NCBI GenBank assembly: GCA_022616195.1
Contig: JAKEFG010000001.1
Span: forward strand, 1 to 58,843
DNA: 58,843 bases
Direction of reading: 5' to 3'
Source: Candidatus Wolfebacteria bacterium
Lineage (GTDB): Bacteria > Patescibacteriota > Minisyncoccia > Phycocordibacterales > EsbW-18
The notes beneath the pieces are model-generated. The model saw only the letters and a list, made by a program, of their open reading frames with translations. It ran no database searches and had not been told where the DNA came from. Below are positions 24,649 through 32,254 of the stretch, in pieces. Positions within the stretch are counted from its first letter, which is position 1. Each line of letters starts with the position of its first letter. The translations under genes were made by a program, and so were the position numbers.

Positions 24649-25653
24649 TTATTGTTGAGCAGCATAAATGAGTCGCGCCCCGTCCTCCGACTGAGCAAAT
24701 GTGATGTCATGCTCTATCAAATATGCTGCGATTGCCTGAAGCGACGAAGCCATAGTATCCGTTCCTGCACGATATCGGGTAATAGTAAGGAGTGTCTGTA
24801 TGGGGTCACTTGTAAGTTTGGAGAACCCGATGAGACCATCATGAATGTCAACAAGCGCATTCAAGAGTATCACGTGTACTGACACCAATGACTCGGGGAC
24901 GGGTATTGCCCGAAGAGTCGCAATCCGTGACATGTATGCAACAATGACCGACTCGAGTGATTTCATAGATGCTGGGTCGCCGGTTTGAGCAAATTGCATG
25001 AGCGCCAAAATTTCGTTATTGTTTTCCGTTGCTTTTCCTTTGAAAACACCGCCCACATTGTTGCCGTACGCGTGTAGGGAAGTATCTGTTTCGGGAACAC
25101 CGACAACATCATCCCACGTATACGTTGCTGAAATTTTCGTTGCATCTGAGCCTTGAAGCCGAAGCAGATTTGGAAGGATGAGTTGTGCGGCGGCCTCACT
25201 GGTAACTATCCCACCCTGGCCCCCAGACTCGAGGTACTGGGTGAATATTGAGCGAGCAAGGCGCTCCGTCTCAGAGAGGTCTGTAGTGCTCTGCGTTGAG
25301 GATGCAATTACCGCTTCGTCGATTGCGTCATCTGGTCCTGCAAGTAGGGGATTTCTCCTTTCCGCAACCTCTTCACCATCAGGTGTGCCGTCTCCGTCGC
25401 TGTCGGGGTTCTCTGGATCAGTTTGCCAGAGGGTTTCTTCCCAGTCTTTGAGGGCGTCTGTGTCGCTATCCTTAGCAATGAGTGCTGCTTGCATAGCACG
25501 GGCTGTGGTGAGAGAGCCTGTCTCACGTTGGGGAGTAGTGGTGGCGTGGGGCGCGTACATATACGCTACTCCTACGAGGAGACTAGTAACGAGAAGTGAT
25601 CCTAGTGTCCAGATAAATTGTGTGCTCGGAAGCCAGCGGGCGCGCTCGTTCAT
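24649..25653 (-). CDS. Membrane-anchored protein with calcium-binding (TSP3-like) repeats
   Basis: 334 aa from ATG 25653 (MNERARWLPSTQFIWTLGSL). One membrane anchor lies at about 13-32. A short thrombospondin type-3-like segment follows with Asp-rich loops, DSDTDALKDWEE and DPENPDSDGDGTPDGEE (about 60-95), typical of extracellular Ca2+ binding. The helical remainder has no family I recognise. First gene of the minus-strand T4SS operon, 3 nt before the next, so it probably contributes to the extracellular part of the apparatus. Confidence 0.75.
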   Translation of the reverse strand: MNERARWLPSTQFIWTLGSLLVTSLLVGVAYMYAPHATTTPQRETGSLTTARAMQAALIAKDSDTDALKDWEETLWQTDPENPDSDGDGTPDGEEVAERRNPLLAGPDDAIDEAVIASSTQSTTDLSETERLARSIFTQYLESGGQGGIVTSEAAAQLILPNLLRLQGSDATKISATYTWDDVVGVPETDTSLHAYGNNVGGVFKGKATENNNEILALMQFAQTGDPASMKSLESVIVAYMSRIATLRAIPVPESLVSVHVILLNALVDIHDGLIGFSKLTSDPIQTLLTITRYRAGTDTMASSLQAIAAYLIEHDITFAQSEDGARLIYAAQQ

Positions 25654-25745
25654 TGTTTTGATTATAGAACAGAAATGGTTTGTTGTTGAGGCATAGAAAG
25701 TGTACAAAACAATGTTTTCCTATAGCACGGGATCGTTCCTAAAGG

Positions 25746-25751
25746 TATACT
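25746..25751 (+). promoter_or_regulatory. -10 box 6 nt before the peptidoglycan-binding gene
   Basis: TATACT ends exactly 6 nt before ATG 25758, so transcription should start at the A of the start codon. Confidence 0.5.
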
Positions 25752-25757
25752 AACTGT

Positions 25758-26564
25758 ATGGTGTATTATTCTCAGGTATCGAGGCGCTCTACGCTTCTCT
25801 CTCTAGGGACACTTGTTGTTATCATGGTTCTTCCGATGATAGGAAGCGCACAGACAGCACTATTTCCCAGAAATCTTGGTGTCGGGAGTCAAGGTTCTGA
25901 TGTTATCCTTCTCCAGCGGACGCTGAATCAGGATCCCACAACCAGAGTTTCGGCTTCTGGACCGGGTTCTCCGGGGTCTGAAACTGCCTATTTTGGAGCA
26001 CAAACAGAGGCTGCAGTTCGGCGTTTCCAATCAAAGTACGCAGATACAGTACTTGCACCAATTGGTCTTTCAGCCCCCACCGGCTATGTAGGGTCAAACA
26101 CGCGCATGGAGCTAGAGAGGCTGTATGAAGGAGGACAGAGCTTTGTTAAGGATACGACGCCGTCTATTTCTAACCTCCCGGCATTGATACAGGAGGTTAC
26201 GCAAAGATCAACACCCACCCAACCCCCGTCGCTGTATCAGCAGACGGACCCGCATACACTGCCGGTTAAAGTTTTTTCTGTCACTCCAACTTCCGGAGGC
26301 GAAGGAACGGAAGTTACTCTACACGGTCAGGGATTTCTTGAAGAAGGAAACAGTGTGCACGCAGGCTTTGCCTTCCTAACTGACATTCCGTCTCCTGATG
26401 GAAAGAGGATTACATTTACCGTAGAGAGTCCGTTTCCCAATGACCTGATTTTTCCCGAAGAAGTCCGTCAACTTGTCCCGAATCTCGGCTACGGATTTGC
26501 CGTTGAAAACACAAATGGTAAAAGCAACATTGTGCAATTTATGTTTATTCCAAATATTCAATGA
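25758..26564 (+). CDS. Secreted peptidoglycan-binding protein with IPT/TIG-like domain
   Basis: 268 aa. A signal peptide (about 1-32, VVIMVLPMIGSAQ) is followed by a PG_binding_1 repeat (LGVGSQGSDVILLQRTLNQD, TEAAVRRFQSKYAD, GYVGSNTRMELERL; about 38-125), which binds the wall non-covalently. After a Pro/Thr linker the C-terminal domain begins VFSVTPTSGGEGTEVTLHGQ, a typical IPT/TIG Ig-like start. Its stop overlaps the next gene's start (ATGA), so the two form a pair at the cell surface. Confidence 0.85.
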   Translation: MVYYSQVSRRSTLLSLGTLVVIMVLPMIGSAQTALFPRNLGVGSQGSDVILLQRTLNQDPTTRVSASGPGSPGSETAYFGAQTEAAVRRFQSKYADTVLAPIGLSAPTGYVGSNTRMELERLYEGGQSFVKDTTPSISNLPALIQEVTQRSTPTQPPSLYQQTDPHTLPVKVFSVTPTSGGEGTEVTLHGQGFLEEGNSVHAGFAFLTDIPSPDGKRITFTVESPFPNDLIFPEEVRQLVPNLGYGFAVENTNGKSNIVQFMFIPNIQ

Positions 26565-27040
26565 AGTTTAAATTTTTGAAAAAAAAAATTCATCCGCTTA
26601 TAACATATCCGGTGCTGGTTATTTTCTCTATCATACTTGTTTTTGTGCCGACATTCCTGTACGTGTCATCGCCGAGTTTTGCTCAGGGAGTGTTTGTTCC
26701 GTTTGAAGGAAGGATTACAAACGTGGATTATTACAGCTGTGTTTGCGGACTCTCCGTCTTACTTACCGTGGAGCCGACAACAGAAGTACAATCAGCCAAA
26801 CAGGAACGCCAACTGTTATTTTTCTACGGACCGCAGGCGCTTGAAGAACTTGGCTTTGACTTTGGCTTCGTTCCAATTCCGCGGGTTTTTGTGTTTTATC
26901 TCATCTGGTATGCAGGACCGCAAAAATTGTTGGGACTCTACACCAATGCCCGTCTTCCGTGTGTTGCGTATGCGGGAACGTCATGCACGGTGTCTGGTTA
27001 TTACCCGGCGATCTGGTTTGTCGGTACGTCAGTATATTGA
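26561..27040 (+). CDS. Small exported membrane protein, unknown
   Basis: 159 aa. A basic start (MKFKFLKKKIH) and a membrane segment (YPVLVIFSIILVFVPTFLYV) are followed by an extracytoplasmic region with four Cys (YYSCVCG, LPCVAYAGTSCTV). The Cys are paired in sequence and could form disulfides. No family recognised. Coupled to the peptidoglycan-binding gene by an ATGA overlap; convergent with rsmA with a 12-nt overlap of coding ends. Probably a partner of the upstream wall-binding protein. Confidence 0.65.
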   Translation: MKFKFLKKKIHPLITYPVLVIFSIILVFVPTFLYVSSPSFAQGVFVPFEGRITNVDYYSCVCGLSVLLTVEPTTEVQSAKQERQLLFFYGPQALEELGFDFGFVPIPRVFVFYLIWYAGPQKLLGLYTNARLPCVAYAGTSCTVSGYYPAIWFVGTSVY

Positions 27041-27859
27041 TTCTTCGCCTCTCTCCGCGAGAGCGCGCCACGCCGAAAGCGGCACGTCCTCCGCCCGAAC
27101 AGTGTTCGACAGGGTCGCGAAGGTAAACATACTTTCAATGAGATGTTTATCATACCCTGCATGTTTAAAGTTGTAAGCAAGCCGTTTGCGTTTATGCGCA
27201 AATCCTTTTTTCACCAGGTTAAAAAACGTTGTCTCCGCGATTCCATTGGTGACAAAAAAATCACGGGAGATGTTTGCAATTAATAAAAGTGCTGAGTCTA
27301 CTTTGGGCGGAGGGTTAAAGAGAGATGCTTTTACGGTACGCACGTATCGAGGTGTGCCATATGCTTTGACAGAAATTGAGAGTACGCTTTCTTTTCCATT
27401 TTTGGCAATAATTCGTTCCGCAACTTCTTTCTGCACAAGAAGGGTCATAGAGTCCGGTTGATGTTTGTTGGTGAGGAAGTGTTCCAGTATCGCTCCGGTA
27501 ATATAGTATGGAATGTTCGCAACCAGTTTGTAGTATGTGGCCTGCCCCGACCGAAACGTCGGGGCGAGTAGTGAGTAGTTGGAAGGATTAAAACGAAGCA
27601 CATCACTCTGGACAAGAGTGAGTTTCTGTTCCCGGATTTCTTTGGCGAAACGGATTTTGAGGAAGGTGACGAGTTCGGGGTCTTTTTCAACAGCTACGAC
27701 ATGCCCCGCGTGCGCAAGAAGCGCCTCGGTGAGGATGCCCCTCCCCGGACCAATCTCTAAAACGGCTTCATGCGGCTCTATTTTAGCGGCTCGGACAATA
27801 CTTGCCGCGATCCCTTTTGACGTCAGAAAATGCTGCCCGAGTGACTTTTTTGCCCGCAT
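27029..27859 (-). CDS. rsmA: 16S rRNA dimethyladenosine transferase RsmA (KsgA)
   Basis: 276 aa. It dimethylates two adjacent adenosines near the 3' end of 16S rRNA. The start MRAKKSLGQHFLTSKGIAAS is the family signature. The SAM-binding motif is LEIGPGRGILTEALL (about 34-48) and catalytic motif IV is VANIPYYITG (about 120). The C-terminal helical domain ends ALAERGEES. A TTGACA/TCTTAT promoter with 17-nt spacing lies 7 nt before the ATG, so it is probably transcribed alone without a leader. Confidence 0.94.
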   Translation of the reverse strand: MRAKKSLGQHFLTSKGIAASIVRAAKIEPHEAVLEIGPGRGILTEALLAHAGHVVAVEKDPELVTFLKIRFAKEIREQKLTLVQSDVLRFNPSNYSLLAPTFRSGQATYYKLVANIPYYITGAILEHFLTNKHQPDSMTLLVQKEVAERIIAKNGKESVLSISVKAYGTPRYVRTVKASLFNPPPKVDSALLLIANISRDFFVTNGIAETTFFNLVKKGFAHKRKRLAYNFKHAGYDKHLIESMFTFATLSNTVRAEDVPLSAWRALAERGEESIY

Positions 27860-27866
27860 AGCACCA

Positions 27867-27895
27867 ATAAGATGAAATTTTGGTTAAGATGTCAA
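27867..27895 (-). promoter_or_regulatory. rsmA promoter (TTGACA, 17 nt, TCTTAT)
   Basis: On the minus strand TTGACA (27890-27895) and TCTTAT (27867-27872) are spaced 17 nt, and the -10 ends 7 nt before the rsmA ATG. Confidence 0.5.
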
Positions 27896-27977
27896 GTTTT
27901 TACCTGTCCACCAAGGACACTTGACGAGATTTTTGCCATTGCTAGAATGAACTCGTTCGGCAATACCGTCTGGTTTT

Positions 27978-29201
27978 ATGGCTCTATGGAGCCATTTTGA
28001 TTCTCTACGGCTTGCAGTACCTGTCGGAAAGGAGAGAAGGTTCACTGGTACACCACCTTATCTTACTTTTCCGGCTGGTACGGGGGAGAACCCGTTACTA
28101 CCTAACCCTCGGCATATAATACCTCGCCAGCAGGATCCCGACTCTTTATTCCTCTGGGTCCGGAATAGGAACACATACCTAGAGACTGGCTCCTCACGCG
28201 CCCTCTTGGCGATAGTGGTGGCGGCTTTGCTCTTGATTCCGTACGCCCTGGTGCGTACGGGATGGTTTGTTAGGGATGCTCGGGCGTCTACGGAGGACAG
28301 CATTCCCAGGGATCTCAATTCTCAGACGCTCCCACTCCCCCGCGCTCCCCAAAACCCCGGCGGTTTTCTTCTTGCCCGTGGCGGCGGCGACATCACCACT
28401 GTGGGGAACGCGCTTCTTGCCCAGTCGGGTCCCTCGGGGACTATCGCCGATATTGAAACGAATGAGGTGAAAAATGGACAGATTAGTGTCTATGTCGTAC
28501 GCGAGGGTGATACGCTCTCACAGATTGCTGAGATGTTTAGTGTATCAACAAACACCATCCGTTGGGCGAATGACATCAACAAGGACACTGCAATCCAGCC
28601 GGGCGACACACTCATTATTCTTCCTGTGAGCGGGGTTAAGCACACGGTGGCGAAAGGCGATACACTACAGAGCATTGCCAAGAAGTACGGCGGCGATTTG
28701 GAAGAAATTTTGAACTACAATGGACTTTCGGCGGGTACGGAGCTTGCAGTAGGTGACGTGGTGGTCATCCCCGATGGTGAAATTGCCGCTCCGAAACCTT
28801 CAGCGAGCCCGTCAAGTTCACGCGCTCGCATTACCGGAGGTGGTGGTCCTACGTATGCAGGTTACTACATGCGCCCAATTACCGGCGGCACCCGCTCGCA
28901 AGGGCTTCACGGCTATAACGGCATTGATCTTGCCACATACGCCGGCGCCGAGATTTACGCGTCTGCCGCTGGGGATGTCATTATCAGTAAAAATGGCGGA
29001 TGGAACGGCGGCTACGGAAGCTATGTGGTTGTTCGTCACGACAACGGCACGCAAACGTTGTATGCGCACAACAGCAATAACATCGTCGGTGTCGGTCAGC
29101 GTGTGGTACAGGGGCAGGTTATCGGCTATGTCGGCGCGACGGGACGCGCGACGGGAGCCCACGTGCACTTTGAGGTTCGCGGCGCAGCGAATCCGTTCTG
29201 A
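27978..29201 (+). CDS. LysM-M23 peptidoglycan endopeptidase
   Basis: 407 aa. A 70-residue basic N-terminus precedes one membrane anchor (ALLAIVVAALLLIPYALVRT). Two LysM domains bind glycan strands: YVVREGDTLSQIAEMFSVST (about 165-210) and HTVAKGDTLQSIAKKYGGDL (about 215-260). The C-terminal M23 LytM-type zinc peptidase has HGYNGIDLATYAG and TGAHVHFEV. It would trim crosslinks during growth or at the T4SS/pilus sites. The start codon lies in a small hairpin (ATGGCTC-TATG-GAGCCAT), which could limit translation. Confidence 0.9.
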   Translation: MALWSHFDSLRLAVPVGKERRFTGTPPYLTFPAGTGENPLLPNPRHIIPRQQDPDSLFLWVRNRNTYLETGSSRALLAIVVAALLLIPYALVRTGWFVRDARASTEDSIPRDLNSQTLPLPRAPQNPGGFLLARGGGDITTVGNALLAQSGPSGTIADIETNEVKNGQISVYVVREGDTLSQIAEMFSVSTNTIRWANDINKDTAIQPGDTLIILPVSGVKHTVAKGDTLQSIAKKYGGDLEEILNYNGLSAGTELAVGDVVVIPDGEIAAPKPSASPSSSRARITGGGGPTYAGYYMRPITGGTRSQGLHGYNGIDLATYAGAEIYASAAGDVIISKNGGWNGGYGSYVVVRHDNGTQTLYAHNSNNIVGVGQRVVQGQVIGYVGATGRATGAHVHFEVRGAANPF

Positions 29202-29214
29202 AATGAGCGCTTAG

Positions 29215-29279
29215 GTATTGGGCTCTGGGCTCTAGCGGAAAAGCTAACGCCTAGTGCCTAGCGCCTAATGGGCTAGGGG
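29215..29279. repeat. Heptanucleotide repeat tract (GCCTARY type)
   Basis: GCCTAGT-GCCTAGC-GCCTAAT stands at 29249-29269, with degenerate units such as GGGCTCT-GGGCTCT before it. The same heptamer family occurs at 36815, 38375 and 38752. It is intergenic, after the M23 gene. Confidence 0.8.
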
Positions 29280-29303
29280 GTCTAGATAACCCGAGATAAC
29301 AGA

Positions 29304-29337
29304 ACCAAACACCCGCCGTGGAGGCGGGTGTTTGGTT
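29304..29337. terminator. Bidirectional terminator after the M23 gene and the HAD gene
   Basis: The arm ACCAAACACCCGCC pairs with its complement over a 4-5 nt loop and T-rich sequence follows. It lies between convergent genes. Confidence 0.8.
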
Positions 29338-29347
29338 TCTTCCTTTC

Positions 29348-30115
29348 CTACAACTCATATGTTTCAACAAGGTACTGCGCAAGAATTTCCCCCGGGAGCC
29401 CCTCTCCCTCTGTCCAGAATTCTGCCGGAGCGGTGCTCTTATCAGCTGATATGGCGACACCAACTGATGCAAGGAGCTCCACATCGTTCACGCGATCACC
29501 TATAGCAAGCGTCTCTTCGGGAGTCACTCCTATGTGCTTCATAAGTTTTTGGAGACCGGCGGCCTTTGACACGTCTCTCCGTTGAATATCAAACGCTTCG
29601 CCATTCCACATTGTCTTGAGTTCATGGCGCTCGTCATGGCGCTCCACAATATCGTACATTTCAGGTAGTTCCCGTTCAGCATGCACACTTACGATAAGTT
29701 GTTTTGGCTCAATACCCTTGATGGGAAGTGTGCGGGCATCTCTTCGTATGGCCGCGAGCATCCCGAAGTATGTCTCACTATATGCGAAGTGTTGCACAAT
29801 GCGTCCCCCGATGAGCGAGAGGTTTCCGTTTTCTGCCTGCAGGATTGTGCCATCGCCGAGGAGTGTGCCGTACATGGTTTCAAGGTGGAGGAGCGAGCGT
29901 CCGGACGCAATGACAATCATGACGCGCTTTCGGAGACGCGCGAGAAGCTCAACAAGTTTGCGATTTACCATAAACGCACGAATGGTGAGGTCAATATGCT
30001 CAGAAGAAACGTGTTCCCGAATCTCGGTACCGCGCGGTACCGATACGCCGTCGGAATCAAACACAACCAGTTTCAGGCGGTCAAGAGTTTCCCTGGGGAT
30101 ATCTTTGTTAAGCAT
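29348..30115 (-). CDS. HAD-superfamily phosphatase of the mannoside cluster
   Basis: 255 aa. HAD motif I is LVVFDSDGV with the DxD nucleophile near residue 19, motif II is VIASGR, and motif III/IV is AIGDRVNDVELLASVG, the layout of Cof-type (IIB) sugar phosphatases. It is the last gene of the cupin/GH130 operon, 5 nt after the preceding gene, so a hexose-phosphate or phosphorylated mannoside substrate is the best guess. The specific reaction cannot be read from sequence. Confidence 0.8.
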   Translation of the reverse strand: MLNKDIPRETLDRLKLVVFDSDGVSVPRGTEIREHVSSEHIDLTIRAFMVNRKLVELLARLRKRVMIVIASGRSLLHLETMYGTLLGDGTILQAENGNLSLIGGRIVQHFAYSETYFGMLAAIRRDARTLPIKGIEPKQLIVSVHAERELPEMYDIVERHDERHELKTMWNGEAFDIQRRDVSKAAGLQKLMKHIGVTPEETLAIGDRVNDVELLASVGVAISADKSTAPAEFWTEGEGLPGEILAQYLVETYEL

Positions 30116-30120
30116 GGCGG

Positions 30121-32028
30121 TTACCGGAGAATGTCAAGCATTTTTGTTTTACTCATCATGACAACATTTGTGGTGGAGTCGGCACCGCCATAGTACAGGA
30201 AGATGGTGTCGTCGCGAAGTACCGCACCGCACGGGAACACTACCTGTGCTGTTTGCCCCTTCTGTTCATACGGTTCTGTGGGTTCTAGAAGCGGTGCGGT
30301 GGTGCGTGAGCGGACAATAGTGGGGTTCCTACGATCAAGCAGTACTGCCCCGACGCGATAGGTGTTGTCGTCGGCGATACCGTGGTAGAACAGGAGCCAG
30401 TGTTCGCCGCAGAGAAACGGCGGTGCGGCGATGCCTACTTTTTTACTATCCCACATACCGTGTCGCGGCTGGAACAACTGCACACACTTGGTAACTTTTT
30501 GTGTGCTGAAGTCCAAGCTTTCCAGAAAGTCAATACACACAACTTCGCCAATACGATGAAATAGTAAATATTTTCCCCTTACCATCTCCGGGAGAAGTGC
30601 AGTGTCTTTGTCGGCAATACCTGGCGGGGTGATGGTTTCCGGCTTGGACCACTCCCACTCACGCGCCAGGAATTTTTTTACCGGGAGAGAACTCACCGCG
30701 ACCTGCGGCTCATCCTTGCCGTTGTATGCCGTGTAAAAGACGTACAACATGTCCCCGATTTGAATAATTCTCGGATCTTCACAGCCGGAATTGCCGGCTG
30801 ATGCTTTTGTTTCAAATATCTCCCTCGGCACATAGACCGGATCATCAAGCCGCGCGTCAATCCTGATGCCGTCCTTGCTTCGCGCGTACCCCAAGGTGGA
30901 GGTGTTATCAAGTGACATGGCACGGTATAAGAGGTGTACATCACCATTGAGGTCAATTGCCGCCGGGTTGAACGTTGCCTTTGCTTCCCAGAAGTACTCG
31001 GTACGCGGGGTGATAATCGGGTTCTCTGATGCGCGGCGGACATGCCGTTCCCGCCGTTTTGGTAGCATGCTGTCCAGAAGATTTTTCAGGTTGACGTGTG
31101 CAGTGCATGACGTGGTATCCGCCGCGCCATAGAATATCTCAAGCTCATTGCCGCGCACCAGCGCTCCGGAAGGAAAGACGACATGCGGTACCAGACCGAG
31201 GTGCTCATACAGTTCATCGGGGACAAGTATCGGTCCCGCGGTTCTTCCGATACTACGGCGCGGGTCGTCTTTGTCTAGAAGAAGCACCTCAACGCCAAAC
31301 ATCTTGTCGTGTTCGGTAAAGTAGTTTTTCGTGTGCGAGTAAATGAGGAGCCATCCTGCGTCTGTTTCAATGGGAACGGCACCTACCTCCGCCCGGTCTT
31401 GCGGGCTTCGTTTCGGGTCTGGGTCAAGTAGGTGTTCCTCAAGATGCGCGTACCAGTCATTCCAGTAGTCAGGCGACCAAAAGTCCTCAATGGCATCTGC
31501 AAACGCAATGCCAACATATGAAGGCGGGAGATCGGTGTGTACCGTGAGTATGCCCGCGTACTTACCGCCTATTTTTCTCGGGAAGAGCGCAAACGCCTTT
31601 GCATTAAAGGGTGTAACGAGGTGTTTCTCATCAATGGTTTTGAAGTCCCTGGTGGTTGCAACGGCAACCCGGATGCCCTCTGCGGTGAACGGGAACGTAG
31701 AGAGTGCGGTGTAGAAAATATAGTAGATATCGCCAATCTTGGTGATGCGCGGGTCTTCGCACCCGTACCGCTCCCACTCATATTCAGGAACAATAAACTG
31801 TTCGTGGCTGGTGTAATGCTCGTGGTCAGCACTCTCCGCATGCCCGATGGTAGACATGTGGAGCTTCTCGGAACCGAGGAGCTCCGGCTCGCCCATGGCG
31901 CGGTAGAGCACATGCACAATGCCGTCTATCTCCACCGGACTCCAGTTGAACGTTGCTTCCGATTCCCATGAGTGCTCTTTTACCGGCATCAGAATGGGAT
32001 TGTGTTGTGCGCGCTTGACGACAAACAT
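30121..32028 (-). CDS. Tandem GH130-like mannoside phosphorylase/mannosidase
   Basis: 635 aa made of two complete five-bladed propeller domains of the GH130 (DUF377) type. Each repeat opens with an NPI motif and has a WE..ATFN segment (SWESEATFNWSPVEIDG; FWEAKATFNPAAIDLNG), and each has the active-site GCEDPRI motif (about residues 90 and 395). GH130 enzymes cleave beta-mannosides, many by phosphorolysis yielding mannose 1-phosphate. A tandem fusion in one chain is unusual. No signal peptide, so intracellular. It sits between another GH130-like gene and the HAD phosphatase. Confidence 0.8.
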   Translation of the reverse strand: MFVVKRAQHNPILMPVKEHSWESEATFNWSPVEIDGIVHVLYRAMGEPELLGSEKLHMSTIGHAESADHEHYTSHEQFIVPEYEWERYGCEDPRITKIGDIYYIFYTALSTFPFTAEGIRVAVATTRDFKTIDEKHLVTPFNAKAFALFPRKIGGKYAGILTVHTDLPPSYVGIAFADAIEDFWSPDYWNDWYAHLEEHLLDPDPKRSPQDRAEVGAVPIETDAGWLLIYSHTKNYFTEHDKMFGVEVLLLDKDDPRRSIGRTAGPILVPDELYEHLGLVPHVVFPSGALVRGNELEIFYGAADTTSCTAHVNLKNLLDSMLPKRRERHVRRASENPIITPRTEYFWEAKATFNPAAIDLNGDVHLLYRAMSLDNTSTLGYARSKDGIRIDARLDDPVYVPREIFETKASAGNSGCEDPRIIQIGDMLYVFYTAYNGKDEPQVAVSSLPVKKFLAREWEWSKPETITPPGIADKDTALLPEMVRGKYLLFHRIGEVVCIDFLESLDFSTQKVTKCVQLFQPRHGMWDSKKVGIAAPPFLCGEHWLLFYHGIADDNTYRVGAVLLDRRNPTIVRSRTTAPLLEPTEPYEQKGQTAQVVFPCGAVLRDDTIFLYYGGADSTTNVVMMSKTKMLDILR

Positions 32029-32076
32029 GCCAAAATTTAATGAGCACTAGCGAATATAAATTTTGAGCATCCCGTT

Positions 32077-32209
32077 GTAACTTTACCGTCGCAGAACACG
32101 CGAGATGCGTGGCCGAATAGGCCACCCCTTGCTGGGCGAAGCGTCTCGCCTCGGAATACCTCACGGTGTTGTAAAACCACTCTACTCATGTTTTAGAAAG
32201 TAAAGTTAC
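32077..32209. ncRNA. Possible structured RNA in the GH130 intergenic gap
   Basis: The 226-nt gap between the two GH130 genes is enclosed by a 10-bp stem, GTAACTTTAC (32077-32086) with GTAAAGTTAC (32200-32209). Inside are a stem pairing GCGAGATGC with GCGTCTCGC and a perfect TGGCC-GAATA-GGCCA hairpin. It would form the leader of the 30121-32028 gene on the minus strand. No known riboswitch class recognised. Confidence 0.4.
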
Positions 32210-32254
32210 TGCGGGGTGCCAAATCATAATACACAGAATGCCGACGAATATATA

